NCBI RefSeq assembly: GCF_017497975.1
Contig: NZ_JAGDEL010000023.1
Span: 52,663 to 116,662, forward strand
Direction: 5' to 3'
Length of the DNA stretch: 64,000 nt
From: Metabacillus bambusae
GTDB taxonomy: Bacteria > Bacillota > Bacilli > Bacillales > Bacillaceae
The notes below the pieces were generated by a model, which was not told where the DNA came from, made no database searches, and was given only the letters and a program-made list of their open reading frames with translations. The number at the start of each line of letters is the position of its first letter. Position 1 is the stretch's first letter. Below are positions 16,927 through 26,410 of the stretch, in pieces. A program made the position numbers and the translations under genes.

Positions 16927-18258
16927 TTACTTTAATATCAACTCCTTCTCGCGTTTTTGTTTATTACACACCTTTGAAAGCTTTATTAATTGCATATTTA
17001 AAAATTCCCTATCTTTAGACAACCAATTAACTTCCCTTAAACCTTCGACGATATAAAGAGAAAACTCCCATATCACACCTTTAATTAATGGTGAATTACC
17101 TTGAGCGATAAATGATAATCCCATTAATAGGGCTGCCATTACTGAAACATCCTCTTTTGCATAATGACGAATTTGATAAAAGCACTCATATAAATAATCA
17201 GAGAACGAAGGCTTTTCAAAAATAACACGTAGCTGTTGGTGCTGATCATAATGGAAAGGTATTTCTAAATGTTTCTGACCTAATAAGGACAAAATTTTAG
17301 TTATATGATTCATACTGTTGATTGCAGTATATGGATCATTAATCGCTGGTGATACTGCTCTGAGGGCAATTTCAACCAATTTTTGTAGACCGAATTTAAT
17401 GTCCTGTACAGGCTCTTGGTCATTGGAAATGGTAATAAGTGATAAATATCGATGACTTTTGCTTGGATCATCAAGGTTCCAAATCGAAAAAAGCGGACTA
17501 GTTTGATCAACGTAATTTCCTAAGTCCTGTTCGATTTTAACGATACAATTATCTTGTGTCGCTTGAGAAATAATTTTCTCTATTTCAATGTATTCAATAT
17601 AGCCAGACTTTTTACTAATTAGTAAATAAGGTTTAACCGTTGCTAATTCTTCATATTCCCAATTCTCCCATGGTGATTCAGCTTGAAATTCATTTTCACC
17701 AACATAATGACTGTGTATAGAGTTCATTGTTTTCGTAGTAATATGAAAGATTAAATTACTCACCTTAATCCAGGTAGTAACATGATGAATAAAGAACACA
17801 AACATACCTAAACAAATAATGGACACAAAAATCGCAAAAGTAGGTACGATAAATAATGTACTTGTATCATTTTCCCTTACTAATAACAATAAAATAATCG
17901 TATAAATAAACCCTCCAATGAAAATCCCTAATACTCGCTGTGTATGATGATCGGTTATAAAATTCTGAAGCGCTCTCGGAGAAAATTGGGATAAATACGT
18001 TGTTAAAACAACAAGAATTGATGAAAAGGTGATCGTTGTCATTGTTAGTAATGAAGTAGATAATGAGCTTAAGATTGTTTGAGCAAGATTCATATCTGAT
18101 AAGAATACGTTTGGAATACTTGAATAAAATGATTGTTGTGCTAAATAACGATCAAATATCATGCTCATGATAGCAAAAATAAATGCTAAGACCCCATAAA
18201 CAGTTGGCAAATACCAAAAGCTAGTTCGAACACGAATGATGAGTTGTCTAATTGACAT
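16927..18258 (-). CDS. DUF2254 family membrane protein
   Basis: The 443-residue protein has an N-terminal membrane region with four helices (about 17-37, 58-85, 106-126 and 134-158) and a long cytoplasmic part. The helix-2 region LSTSLLTMTTITFSSILVVL and the loop SQFSPRALQNFITDHHTQRVLG are the signature of DUF2254. The cytoplasmic part keeps SPAINDPYTAI, also typical. The function is not known. A GGGGTG site precedes the ATG. It is divergent from the queuosine operon and ends near an R1 repeat. Confidence 0.85.
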   Translation of the reverse strand: MSIRQLIIRVRTSFWYLPTVYGVLAFIFAIMSMIFDRYLAQQSFYSSIPNVFLSDMNLAQTILSSLSTSLLTMTTITFSSILVVLTTYLSQFSPRALQNFITDHHTQRVLGIFIGGFIYTIILLLLVRENDTSTLFIVPTFAIFVSIICLGMFVFFIHHVTTWIKVSNLIFHITTKTMNSIHSHYVGENEFQAESPWENWEYEELATVKPYLLISKKSGYIEYIEIEKIISQATQDNCIVKIEQDLGNYVDQTSPLFSIWNLDDPSKSHRYLSLITISNDQEPVQDIKFGLQKLVEIALRAVSPAINDPYTAINSMNHITKILSLLGQKHLEIPFHYDQHQQLRVIFEKPSFSDYLYECFYQIRHYAKEDVSVMAALLMGLSFIAQGNSPLIKGVIWEFSLYIVEGLREVNWLSKDREFLNMQLIKLSKVCNKQKREKELILK

Positions 18259-18282
18259 CTATACACCCCACTTACAATATCA

Positions 18283-18311
18283 TTGCAAAAAAATTTCATT
18301 CGTGATATATT
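18283..18311 (+). promoter_or_regulatory. Sigma-A promoter of the queCDEF operon
   Basis: TTGCAA and TATATT are separated by 17 bases, about 50 bases before the preQ1 aptamer. Confidence 0.65.
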
Positions 18312-18357
18312 TTCTAAGTTGAAAATTTAAGAACAAATCCGATTCGTTGAGATCGGG

Positions 18358-18390
18358 AGAGGTTCTAGCACAACCCTCTATAAAAAACTA
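18358..18390 (+). promoter_or_regulatory. PreQ1-I riboswitch aptamer
   Basis: The stretch reads AGAGGTTCTAG, then CACAACCCTCT and the A-rich tail TAAAAAACTA. This is nearly identical to the B. subtilis queC aptamer: P1 is AGAGG/CCTCT and the A-rich tail docks as an H-type pseudoknot around preQ1. It lies upstream of queC and before a terminator. Ligand binding should favour termination and so lower preQ1 synthesis. Confidence 0.95.
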
Positions 18391-18436
18391 CCATATCTTT
18401 GATATAGTTTTATTATAGAATGAACCATGCGCTAGA

Positions 18437-18467
18437 CACCTCGAATCTCCTTCGAAGGTGTTTTTTT
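18437..18467 (+). terminator. PreQ1-controlled terminator
   Basis: CACCT-CGAA pairs with TTCGAAGGTG and is followed by seven T. Its 5' arm overlaps CTAGACACCTC (18432-18442), which is complementary to GAGGTTCTAG inside the aptamer, giving an alternative antiterminator pairing. Confidence 0.9.
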
Positions 18468-18546
18468 ATTGTGAAAAAATAATAGGCTCTTAACATTATG
18501 TGTAATGAAGGATTGATTATACATCAAAAGAAGGGAACGGTTTTTG

Positions 18547-19209
18547 ATGAAAGATGAAAAGGCAGTTGTTGTATTTAGTGGCGGTCAGGATAGTACAACA
18601 TGTCTATTTTGGGCATTAAAGCAATTTAAAGAAGTTGTCGCGGTAACATTTAATTATAATCAACGCCATAGCTTAGAAATCGATGTGGCGAAATCAATAA
18701 CAGAAGAACTTGGAATAAAGCATCATATTTTAGATATGTCCTTGTTAAATCAGCTTGCACCAAATGCTTTAACAAGAGCAGACATTGAAATAGAACATAA
18801 GGATGGCGAGCTGCCGTCAACATTTGTTCCAGGTCGAAATCTACTATTTTTATCATTTGCGACCATTTTAGCGAATCAAATTGGGGCCAGACATATTGTG
18901 ACTGGTGTGTGTGAAACAGACTTTAGTGGATATCCTGATTGTCGCGATGCATTTGTTAAATCCTGTAATGTAACACTCAATTTAGCATTAGATAAACCAT
19001 TTGTCATTCATACACCTTTAATGTGGATTAATAAAGCAGAAACATGGAAGTTTGCAGATGATCTCGGTGTACTTGACTTTATACGTGAGAAAACATTAAC
19101 CTGCTATAACGGTATAATTGCTGAAGGCTGTGGAGAATGCCCTGCATGTAAATTAAGAAAAAATGGTCTAGATGACTATTTACTCGAAAAAGGTGTGGTT
19201 GATAAATGA
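18547..19209 (+). CDS. queC: 7-cyano-7-deazaguanine synthase QueC
   Basis: QueC (220 residues) converts 7-carboxy-7-deazaguanine to preQ0 with ATP and ammonia. The PP-loop SGGQDS (residues 11-16) binds ATP, and the C-terminal zinc site is [19 protein letters not shown]. The ATG at 18547 follows GAAGGGA. It is the first gene of a tight operon: its TGA overlaps the queD ATG by four bases. Expression should be set by the upstream preQ1 riboswitch. Confidence 0.97.
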   Translation: MKDEKAVVVFSGGQDSTTCLFWALKQFKEVVAVTFNYNQRHSLEIDVAKSITEELGIKHHILDMSLLNQLAPNALTRADIEIEHKDGELPSTFVPGRNLLFLSFATILANQIGARHIVTGVCETDFSGYPDCRDAFVKSCNVTLNLALDKPFVIHTPLMWINKAETWKFADDLGVLDFIREKTLTCYNGIIAEGCGECPACKLRKNGLDDYLLEKGVVDK

Positions 19210-19649
19210 TTCAACAAATATACCCTCAAGTACAACACAATTATCAATTTGAACTAAATAAGGATATGCATATTGCAGCAGCACATTATATCCCACATGA
19301 AGATGCTGGAAAATGCCAAAAAGTTCATGGCCATACGTATTTTGTGAATGTAACCATTGCAGGTGATGATCTTGATGATTCTGGCTTTTTAGTGAATTTT
19401 TCAAGTATCAAAAAATTGATTCATGATCGTTTTGACCACACTCTTTTAAATGATCATACAGAGTTATTTTCTGAAAAGGACCCGAATTATTTTCCAACAA
19501 CTGAAGGAATGGCACGAGCGGTTTGGGAAGTGATTCAAAGAGAGCTTGATACAAAAGCAAATAAACCGAAATGTGTCCAAGTATTTGTAAGGGAAACACC
19601 AACAAGTTATGTCGTGTTCCGTCCAAAACAAAAGGAGGAACAGCAGTGA
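19206..19649 (+). CDS. queD: 6-carboxytetrahydropterin synthase QueD
   Basis: QueD (147 residues) turns 7,8-dihydroneopterin triphosphate into 6-carboxy-5,6,7,8-tetrahydropterin, the second step to preQ0. Zinc ligands are H27 and the HGH pair (H41, H43), with catalytic C37 in [20 protein letters not shown] and ETPTSY complete the active site. Its start overlaps the queC stop (ATGA) and its stop overlaps the queE start (GTGA), so all three are translationally coupled. Confidence 0.96.
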   Translation: MIQQIYPQVQHNYQFELNKDMHIAAAHYIPHEDAGKCQKVHGHTYFVNVTIAGDDLDDSGFLVNFSSIKKLIHDRFDHTLLNDHTELFSEKDPNYFPTTEGMARAVWEVIQRELDTKANKPKCVQVFVRETPTSYVVFRPKQKEEQQ

Positions 19650-20374
19650 AAAAAATTCCTGTATTAGAAATATTCGGTCCGACCATCCAAGGTGAGGGGA
19701 TGGTGATTGGACAAAAGACAATGTTTGTTCGAACTGCTGGATGTGATTATTCCTGCAGCTGGTGTGATTCTGCTTTTACATGGGATGGCTCAGCGAAAAA
19801 TGATATCAGACAGATGACAGCAGAGGAAATTTGGTCAGAGCTTTCTAAATTAGGTGGTAATCGTTTTTCTCATGTGACGATCTCTGGTGGGAATCCTGCT
19901 CTATTAGCAAATTTGGATGATTTTGTTCATCTTCTTAAGGAAAAAGGGAAGAACATCGCGATTGAAACACAGGGCAGTAGATATCAAGAATGGCTGAAAA
20001 ATATCGATGATCTAACAATTTCTCCAAAACCACCTAGTTCTGGAATGAAGACTGACTTTACGAAGCTAGATGAAATTATCAATACGCTGACTAATTCAAA
20101 TAAGCAAAATTCGTTAAGCTTAAAGGTAGTTGTATTTCATACAGAAGACTTGAATTATGCCAAATGTGTTCATATGCGTTATCCTGAGATACCATTTTAT
20201 CTACAAGTAGGTAATGAAAATGTTCACACAACAGAAACGGATCGTCTTGTACAAACTTTATTAGAAAAATATGAATGGTTAATCGATCAAGTGATTGAAG
20301 ATTCACAACTTAATAATGTCCGTGTATTACCTCAACTTCATACGTTAGTCTGGGGAAATAAGCGCGGAGTTTAA
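19646..20374 (+). CDS. queE: 7-carboxy-7-deazaguanine synthase QueE
   Basis: QueE (242 residues) is a radical SAM enzyme that contracts the pterin ring to 7-carboxy-7-deazaguanine. The 4Fe-4S motif is CDYSCSWC (CX3CX2C, about residues 30-37), preceded by GPTIQGEG for substrate and magnesium binding; ISGGNPAL and TQGS follow. The start is GTG at 19646, after AAGGAGG, overlapping the queD stop by four bases. The length matches B. subtilis QueE. Confidence 0.96.
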   Translation: MKKIPVLEIFGPTIQGEGMVIGQKTMFVRTAGCDYSCSWCDSAFTWDGSAKNDIRQMTAEEIWSELSKLGGNRFSHVTISGGNPALLANLDDFVHLLKEKGKNIAIETQGSRYQEWLKNIDDLTISPKPPSSGMKTDFTKLDEIINTLTNSNKQNSLSLKVVVFHTEDLNYAKCVHMRYPEIPFYLQVGNENVHTTETDRLVQTLLEKYEWLIDQVIEDSQLNNVRVLPQLHTLVWGNKRGV

Positions 20375-20400
20375 TAAATATAGAAAAGAGGAATGGAAAA

Positions 20401-20898
20401 TTGGCCGGTAGAAAAAATGAAGAATTGAAAGATGTTACACTACTTGGTAATCAAGGAGTAAACTACTTATTTGAATATTCACCACAAATTTTAGAATCAT
20501 TTGATAATAAACATCCTAATCGGGATTATTTTGTAAAATTCAATTGTCCTGAATTTACATCTTTATGCCCGATAACAAATCAACCAGATTTTGCAACGAT
20601 TTACATTAGCTATATCCCAGATCAAAAAATGGTTGAAAGTAAATCATTAAAATTATATCTATTCAGTTTTAGAAACCACGGGGATTTCCATGAAGACTGC
20701 ATAAATATCATCATGAATGATCTAATTGAGTTAATGGATCCACGATATATTGAAGTATGGGGGAAATTCACGCCAAGAGGTGGGATTTCAATTGACCCAT
20801 ATACAAACTATGGTAAGCCGGGAACAAAATATGAGGAAATGGCGAACTATCGCTTAATGAATCATGACTTGTATCCTGAAACGGTTGATAATCGATAA
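20401..20898 (+). CDS. queF: NADPH-dependent preQ0 reductase QueF
   Basis: QueF (165 residues) reduces the nitrile of preQ0 to the amine of preQ1, which tRNA-guanine transglycosylase inserts into tRNA. The unimodular type is evident from its length, with CPEFTSLCP carrying the thioimide-forming cysteine (about C56) and ESKSLKLYL plus FRNHGDFHE as the QueF signature. It starts with TTG at 20401 after GAGGAA, 26 bp past queE, as the last gene of the operon. Confidence 0.95.
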   Translation: MAGRKNEELKDVTLLGNQGVNYLFEYSPQILESFDNKHPNRDYFVKFNCPEFTSLCPITNQPDFATIYISYIPDQKMVESKSLKLYLFSFRNHGDFHEDCINIIMNDLIELMDPRYIEVWGKFTPRGGISIDPYTNYGKPGTKYEEMANYRLMNHDLYPETVDNR

Positions 20899-20916
20899 GT
20901 GATGTTTTTTGAAAAG

Positions 20917-20952
20917 CAAAACGCGAAGAATGAAATTATTCTTCGCGTTTTA
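20917..20952. terminator. Bidirectional terminator between queF and ykvS
   Basis: AAAACGCGAAGAAT and ATTCTTCGCGTTTT flank a six-base loop, with A and T runs on both sides. It serves both convergent genes. Confidence 0.88.
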
Positions 20953-20959
20953 CATTATA

Positions 20960-21148
20960 TTAAGAGAATGAGTCTTTTACAATTTTATAGTTTTTGTGAT
21001 TTACAACTGTACGTCTATCAAGATCTAAATCTCTGAAGTTTTCCATATAGGTTAAGTCAACAATTACAGAATTTTCATTAACCTTTTCAACAACACCTGT
21101 TAATCCTTCTCTAAATTCAATGATACTTCCTACCTTAGCGATTTTCAT
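20960..21148 (-). CDS. ykvS: DUF2187 family protein YkvS
   Basis: This 62-residue protein has the KOW/SH3-like small barrel pattern of DUF2187: VGSIIEFREGLTGVVEKVNENSVIVDLT, then a conserved RTVVNHKNYKIV end. It is cytoplasmic and its role is unknown. The position next to the que operon matches ykvS in B. subtilis as I remember it. Confidence 0.82.
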   Translation of the reverse strand: MKIAKVGSIIEFREGLTGVVEKVNENSVIVDLTYMENFRDLDLDRRTVVNHKNYKIVKDSFS

Positions 21149-21458
21149 TGCCTCGCTCCTTTACATATTCTTCGACGATCAGGATCTCTATTTGTCTTAC
21201 TCTAATCAATCTAAGTATTTGCTGGCGCCTTGAGCCATAGGCACTAATTTATAAACTGTAAAACACTTTATTAGCATTATTTAACACTATTTTTTCTAGT
21301 AAGTAAAGCCTTTCATTCTATTTAGTTAAAAAAACTTTACAGATGATGGATATTCATCATTAACCTACATTTATTGACAATAATCAACATGTTTTATAAG
21401 AGGGAAATGGTTATGTATGATATATTTAAATAACTATTGATTCAAGGGAGCGTTTATT
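21149..21458. other. Intergenic region
   Basis: This AT-rich spacer lies between divergent ykvS and the patatin gene. A short GGCGCCTTGAGCC near 21224 resembles an R2 end and may be a relic. No clear promoter or small gene was seen. Confidence 0.3.
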
Positions 21459-22310
21459 ATGACAGAGGCAGGTTTAGTATTAGAAGGCGGAGGGATGAGA
21501 GGAATTTATACTGCTGGTGTCTTAGAGTGTTTTATGGAACGAGATCTATATTTTCCTTATGTTATTGGGGTATCAGCAGGTGCTTGCTTTGGGGCATCAT
21601 ATCTTTCAAGACAAAAAGGTAGAAATCGTAAAGTCAATATTGATTATATTACACATCCTAACTATCTATCATTTCAAAATTTTTTAAAGCACCGTCAACT
21701 ATTTGGAATGGATTTTCTTTTTGACGAAATGCCAAAAAGAATCGTTCCATTTGACTTTGATATGTTTTATCGTGGGTCTGAGGAGTTTGTAATAGCTACA
21801 ACAGATTGTCATTCAGGGTTACCGCTTTATTTTAACAGAGAAGACTATGGAAAGGATCTATTAACCATTATTCGAGCATCTAGTTCATTACCCTTTATAG
21901 CGCCAATTGTTGAATACAATGGTAAAGCGTTATTAGATGGTGGCATAGTAGACTCTATTCCTATAAAGAAAGCGGAAAGAGATGGAAACAAAAAGAATGT
22001 GGTCATATTAACGAAAGAGGGTTCTTACATAAAGAAAAAGTCAAATATTCGCTGGCTTCTTAATCGTTCCTATCGCGAGTATCCAAAGCTCATTGAAGCG
22101 GTTTTAACAAGGTATGAGATGTATAATGAAACAGTTGCTTATATTGAAAAGCAGGAGAAGAATGGATCTGTTTTTGTGATTAGACCTAGTAATAATCTTA
22201 AAGTGGGTAGAATCGAACGGAATCCCAAAAAGCTTGAACAATTATATTCACTAGGCATGCAGGATGCAACAAGAGAATTTGCTCGATTAAAAAGCTGGTT
22301 ACAAGACTGA
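21459..22310 (+). CDS. Patatin-like phospholipase
   Basis: The 283-residue protein has the bacterial patatin fold: oxyanion loop EGGGMRGIYTAGVL (9-22), nucleophile motif GVSAG (serine at about 42) and the DGG motif with the catalytic aspartate (about residue 163). It is predicted to be a cytoplasmic serine esterase or phospholipase that acts by a Ser-Asp dyad. No signal peptide is present. It is preceded by AAGGGAG and stands alone. The natural lipid substrate cannot be predicted. Confidence 0.88.
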   Translation: MTEAGLVLEGGGMRGIYTAGVLECFMERDLYFPYVIGVSAGACFGASYLSRQKGRNRKVNIDYITHPNYLSFQNFLKHRQLFGMDFLFDEMPKRIVPFDFDMFYRGSEEFVIATTDCHSGLPLYFNREDYGKDLLTIIRASSSLPFIAPIVEYNGKALLDGGIVDSIPIKKAERDGNKKNVVILTKEGSYIKKKSNIRWLLNRSYREYPKLIEAVLTRYEMYNETVAYIEKQEKNGSVFVIRPSNNLKVGRIERNPKKLEQLYSLGMQDATREFARLKSWLQD

Positions 22311-22433
22311 TAATACTGCATAAGTGGAATGGCGCATTTTAAGATTTAATTGAATTGGTGTACAAGTGTTTGTTTTAGGAATGATAAAATAAAATATAAG
22401 AAAATTTTGATTGGAATATAGGAGGGTATGGCT

Positions 22434-22628
22434 ATGGATGAACGAACGATTCATGAGATATTAGATAAGCTTAAAGATGGTGAATTACATGAATATCACG
22501 TTGGGAAGGATCAGTTTCTAAGCTTTCGAAAAATATTAATTGATCGATCAGATTTTAAGCACTTTCGCGGAATCGCACAACAAGGTGGAAGTATCATCTA
22601 TCGATATTTGCAAGAGCCGAGAAGTTAA
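22434..22628 (+). CDS. Small hypothetical protein (64 aa)
   Basis: The frame reads MDERTIHEILDKLKDGELHE and ends IYRYLQEPRS. The AGGAGGG site is seven bases from the ATG at 22434; the ATG at 22428 is too close to it. A conserved-looking amphipathic N-terminal helix precedes a FRKILIDRSDFKHFRGIAQQ segment. I do not recognise the family. The stop codon lies inside the 5' arm of a terminator, so this is a compact single-gene unit. Confidence 0.7.
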   Translation: MDERTIHEILDKLKDGELHEYHVGKDQFLSFRKILIDRSDFKHFRGIAQQGGSIIYRYLQEPRS

Positions 22629-22650
22629 GGAATTAACTTCTTGGCTTTTT
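22617..22650 (+). terminator. Terminator overlapping the small gene's stop codon
   Basis: CCGAGAAGTTAA and TTAACTTCTTGG pair around GGAA and are followed by TTTTT; the first arm contains the TAA stop of the upstream gene. Confidence 0.85.
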
Positions 22651-22961
22651 ACTTATTAAGCATATGATTTAAATTCTCCTTTTTTATCATTAAAATTTTA
22701 AAAGGAAGAAGATTGCTAGAGAAAAAATTATTTTTTGATTGAATCATTTGAAAGAAAAAATGATTCATATTGACTTGAGTATAGCAAGGAACATGAGTTA
22801 TTTAAGTTTTATGACCGTGACAAGATCATAAAAGTTTTGGAATACCTACCATAAATTGAGGGATGTTCTGCAAGGATAAACCTGTTAGTCTTGTTCATGT
22901 AGCCAAGACAACGATAGCTTAATAAAATTAAAAATTTGAAACCTTAGGAGGTTACAAAAAT
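22651..22961 (+). other. Gap upstream of ykvT
   Basis: The region contains no gene with a ribosome site. I looked for a c-di-AMP (ydaO) aptamer, which controls some wall hydrolases, and did not find its conserved blocks. Confidence 0.3.
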
Positions 22962-23564
22962 ATGAAAAAGACAATCTTAAAACTTGTTGCTGTTTCAACA
23001 TTAGCTTTATCGCTCGTTGCGATGACTGCTCCACAATCAAAAGCTAGTGCTGCAACAACACACCAAGTTGAATCCGGTGATACGTTCTGGTTAATTGGTA
23101 AGAAACATGGAGTATCAGTCAAATCGTTAATGTCGACAAATAAAAAATCAACACCATTACTATTTGTAGGAGAGAAATTAGTTATACCTCAAACAATTAC
23201 ACCAGCAGAAAAAGATTTATTAGCAAGACTTGTACATGCAGAAGCGAAAGGAGAATCCTATGCAGGTAAGGTCGCAGTTGCATCTGTTGTATTAAATCGT
23301 GTTGACAGTAAATTATTCCCAAATGATATTAAGAGTGTTATTTATCAAAAAGATCAAGGTTATTATGCATTTTCACCAGTACAAGATGGTGCAATTAATG
23401 AACCAGCAGATGCGCAATCAAAAGAAGCTGTTCAGGAAGCACTAGCATTCCGTGGTATGGGTAATCATTCATTGTACTTCTATAACCCTAAAACAGCAAA
23501 AAGTACGTGGATTACATCACGGGAAGTAACAGTAAGAATTGGTAACCATGTATTTGCAAAGTAA
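22962..23564 (+). CDS. ykvT: LysM and CwlJ/SleB-like cell wall hydrolase YkvT
   Basis: The 200-residue secreted protein begins with a signal peptide (MKKTILKLVAVSTLALSLVA, cleaved near AKASA-like SKASA at about 30). One LysM domain (THQVESGDTFWLIGKKHG to EKLVIP, about 32-76) binds peptidoglycan. The C-terminal Hydrolase_2 domain (DLLARLVHAEAKGESYAGKV, about 85-200) carries the catalytic glutamate in HAEAKGE and is shared with the spore-cortex enzymes SleB and CwlJ. The AGGAGG site is strong. It probably acts in the wall or cortex; sporulation control is likely but not seen in the sequence. Confidence 0.88.
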   Translation: MKKTILKLVAVSTLALSLVAMTAPQSKASAATTHQVESGDTFWLIGKKHGVSVKSLMSTNKKSTPLLFVGEKLVIPQTITPAEKDLLARLVHAEAKGESYAGKVAVASVVLNRVDSKLFPNDIKSVIYQKDQGYYAFSPVQDGAINEPADAQSKEAVQEALAFRGMGNHSLYFYNPKTAKSTWITSREVTVRIGNHVFAK

Positions 23565-23588
23565 TTCTTGAAATAAAGCTTTATCACT

Positions 23589-23621
23589 AAGGAGGATGAT
23601 CTAATAAGGTCATCCTTTTTT
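23589..23621 (+). terminator. Terminator after ykvT
   Basis: AGGATGA (23593-23599) pairs with TCATCCT (23610-23616), followed by TTTTT. Confidence 0.75.
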
Positions 23622-23759
23622 GTTGTTTTTTTAAAAGGATAACCATTAATTTTTCAATTAAGGTTTTCAAGACGCTAAGCAAGGTGTTTTATTACTGGTG
23701 CATAATTCCATACATAGTTGGAATGCTATAAAAAATTAAATATAAACGGTCTTACTTGT

Positions 23760-23790
23760 TGAATAAGCTAACAATTTGTTAAGAATACGG
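23760..23790 (+). promoter_or_regulatory. Possible sigma-G promoter of the germination operon
   Basis: TGAATA, 18 bases, and AATACGG resemble the forespore sigma-G consensus (TGAATA / CATACTA). It lies about 20 bp before the first germination gene, whose family is sigma-G controlled in B. subtilis. The -10 match is partial. Confidence 0.4.
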
Positions 23791-23808
23791 AAGCGTGTGG
23801 AGTGACAA

Positions 23809-25293
23809 ATGGATAAAATGAAATATGAAAGTGGTAAAGAAAAGCCTTCATTAGCAACAGTATTTGCACGATTTAGAACATCATCTGATTTTCTTCAATA
23901 TCAAGCTGGTACAAATAGGGTCAAATATTGGGTTTCATATATAAGAACATTAGTCGATGTACAAACACTTCAACAAACAATCATGCCTTTCTTGAAAAGT
24001 GATCAATGGGAAACGTTAGAGGAGTTAAAGAAAGGGATTCCTATTGAAAATATCTTACTTACAATTGATACAGATGTGATTAAGGAAAAACTTCTTGAAG
24101 GCTATCTAGTAATTTGTTTGTCTGAATATGGCCTGCCTTGTGCACTTGTTAAGGCAACAATAAATAAGGCTCGTGATGTATCACTACCAGAAGTGGAATT
24201 TAGTGTTGTTGGACCAAAAGAGGCATTCGTTGAATCGATTGAGTCTAATATTAACTTGATTCGAAAACGGGTTACTAGTGATAAATTGCGAATATTTGAA
24301 ATGAAGGTTGGGGATTTATCTAATACGAAGCTTGCAATTTTGTATGTTGAGGATATATGTGATGAACAGAATGTACATACAGTTATACAGCGAATTAAAG
24401 ATATTCAATTCGATCAAATCAGTGATAGCTCTTTTATTTCACAGATGATCTCTGATAATCACAATTCACCTTTTCCTCAGCTTTTGGATACAGAACGACC
24501 TGACAGGGTTTCATCAATACTTGCTGAAGGGAAGATTGGGATCATTGTAGATGGTTCTCCTCATGTACTTATTGGACCAACTACATTAGTTGAATTTTTT
24601 TCAGCTTTTGATGACTATTTTTATAATTGGCTTAGTGCCTCATTTTTTCGTTTAATTCGCCTATTTGCTGTTGCATTCTCGATACTGGTAACACCTGTTT
24701 ATGTAGCGGCTTTAACCTATCATTATGAATTAATACCAAGTGATTTATTAAACACACTTATCTCCTCTCGTAGGGATGTTCCATTGCCACCTATATTAGA
24801 AGCATTATTTTTGGAATTAACTATTGAATTATTAAGAGAGGCAGGAGCAAGATTGCCAACGAAGGTTGGTCAGACAATTGGTATCGTTGGAGGGATTGTT
24901 ATCGGAACAGCTTCGGTTGAGGCTGGTTTAACGAGTAACATTTTGCTTATTATTGTAGCTCTATCTGCACTAGCTTCATTTACAACGCCCATTTATGCTA
25001 TGGGTAATACGATCCGTATGCTTAGATTTCCATTTTTACTCTTAGCACAATGGTTTGGTTTACTTGGCATTGTTTTATGCTTTAGTTTTTTGACTGCTCA
25101 TTTGTTAAGATTGACATCTTTAGGAAGACCATTTTTAGAGCCTATTTATCCTCCCAGAACGATTGATATGAAAGATGCTCTTATAAGGCTTCCATTTTCA
25201 TTAATGTCAAAACGTCCACAGCAATTACGTACTAAAAAACCAAACCGTTTTTCATCTATTAATGCCAAAAAGAACAAAGACATTGATGAGTAA
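23809..25293 (+). CDS. GerA-family spore germination protein, A subunit
   Basis: The 494-residue A subunit of a nutrient germinant receptor sits in the spore inner membrane. The N-terminal cytoplasmic domain (about 1-260) has DFLQYQAG and the EGKIGIIVDGSPHVLIGP stretch; the membrane domain (about 265-440) contains LPPILEALFLELTIELLREAG and VGIVGGIVIGTASVEAGLTS, both family signatures. A B and a C gene follow in the same operon. The germinant cannot be inferred from sequence. The operon occupies the place between ykvT and ykvU where B. subtilis has none that I recall. Confidence 0.93.
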   Translation: MDKMKYESGKEKPSLATVFARFRTSSDFLQYQAGTNRVKYWVSYIRTLVDVQTLQQTIMPFLKSDQWETLEELKKGIPIENILLTIDTDVIKEKLLEGYLVICLSEYGLPCALVKATINKARDVSLPEVEFSVVGPKEAFVESIESNINLIRKRVTSDKLRIFEMKVGDLSNTKLAILYVEDICDEQNVHTVIQRIKDIQFDQISDSSFISQMISDNHNSPFPQLLDTERPDRVSSILAEGKIGIIVDGSPHVLIGPTTLVEFFSAFDDYFYNWLSASFFRLIRLFAVAFSILVTPVYVAALTYHYELIPSDLLNTLISSRRDVPLPPILEALFLELTIELLREAGARLPTKVGQTIGIVGGIVIGTASVEAGLTSNILLIIVALSALASFTTPIYAMGNTIRMLRFPFLLLAQWFGLLGIVLCFSFLTAHLLRLTSLGRPFLEPIYPPRTIDMKDALIRLPFSLMSKRPQQLRTKKPNRFSSINAKKNKDIDE

Positions 25294-25309
25294 GTGAGGT
25301 GAAAGGTCT

Positions 25310-26410
25310 ATGATTAAAATTGCAGAGCGTTTTCAAGTATCACATTTTTTGGTGTTTTATTTAATCCATTCATTGCAATTCGGAGTAGGTGTACTAGGAT
25401 TTCAAAGAATAATTGCAGAAAATGCTGGAAGAGATGCTTGGATTGCTGTTGTTTTGTCAGGCCTTCTCGTACATGCTTCATTATGGATGATTTATCGAAT
25501 TTTACAGAATTCTAATGGTAATATTGTGACGGTTCATAAGGAGATATTTGGAAAATGGATTGGTAGATTTTTCAGCTGTCTTTTAGCTGGATATTTTAGT
25601 CTTATGGCGATCACTGTAATTAGAACTTATATTGAAATTGTTGAAGTATGGATGTTTCCTGACCTTAATACCTGGGTGTTTTCATTTATCTTTTTTTTAT
25701 TAGTCTATTACATCATTAGTGGAGGTTTTCGAGTAGTAACAGGAATATGTTTTTTTGGAGTAGTGCTACCTTTTTATTTATTTTTTACTTTCTTATTTCC
25801 ACTCCAATTTGCTGATATAAAGAACTTATTTCCGATATTTGATCATTCGGTAAAGGACATAGCCATATCAACTAAAAAGATGTCATTAACGATAATTGGG
25901 TTTGAAGCACTACTTGTTTACTATCCGTTTATAAAAAATACTCAAGAATCAAAAAAATGGGCGCACCTTGCAGTTGCCTTTAGTACATTTGTATATACCT
26001 TCATTTGTATCGTTACAATCATTTATTATAGTGAAGAACAGCTAGGGAAAAATGTCTGGGCTACTTTAACAATATGGAAAATTATTGAATTGCCGTTTGT
26101 TGAGAGATTTGAATACATAGGAATTGCAAATTGGAGTATCATTATTCTACCAAATATTTGTTTAGCCCTCTGGGCTGCAAGTCGAAGTTTAAAAGATGCA
26201 TTTGCTTTTAATCAAAAATATACTCTCTTAATGGTACTTATTATTGCTTATTTTAGCGTGAATTTATCACAAACAAGGGGAGAAATTAGTTTAATGAATG
26301 ATATCGTTGGTCAAATAGGTTTTTATATTATGTTTGTCTATATTCCAATCATGTTTTTTCTAACTTTAATCATTCGAAAAGTTCGTAAAGGAAGGGAGGA
26401 AAATTCATGA
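25310..26410 (+). CDS. GerB-family spore germination protein (permease-like B subunit)
   Basis: The 366-residue protein has about ten membrane helices of the APC superfamily (YhfE/GerB type), starting VSHFLVFYLIHSLQFGVGVLGF. GerB-type subunits bind the nutrient in the receptor complex. The ribosome site GTGAGGTG precedes the ATG by nine bases. It is 16 bp after the A-subunit gene and overlaps the C-subunit gene by 4 bp. Confidence 0.92.
   Translation: MIKIAERFQVSHFLVFYLIHSLQFGVGVLGFQRIIAENAGRDAWIAVVLSGLLVHASLWMIYRILQNSNGNIVTVHKEIFGKWIGRFFSCLLAGYFSLMAITVIRTYIEIVEVWMFPDLNTWVFSFIFFLLVYYIISGGFRVVTGICFFGVVLPFYLFFTFLFPLQFADIKNLFPIFDHSVKDIAISTKKMSLTIIGFEALLVYYPFIKNTQESKKWAHLAVAFSTFVYTFICIVTIIYYSEEQLGKNVWATLTIWKIIELPFVERFEYIGIANWSIIILPNICLALWAASRSLKDAFAFNQKYTLLMVLIIAYFSVNLSQTRGEISLMNDIVGQIGFYIMFVYIPIMFFLTLIIRKVRKGREENS

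Noticed and set aside
22651..22961. c-di-AMP (ydaO) riboswitch before the ykvT hydrolase
   Set aside because: The conserved blocks of that aptamer are absent.
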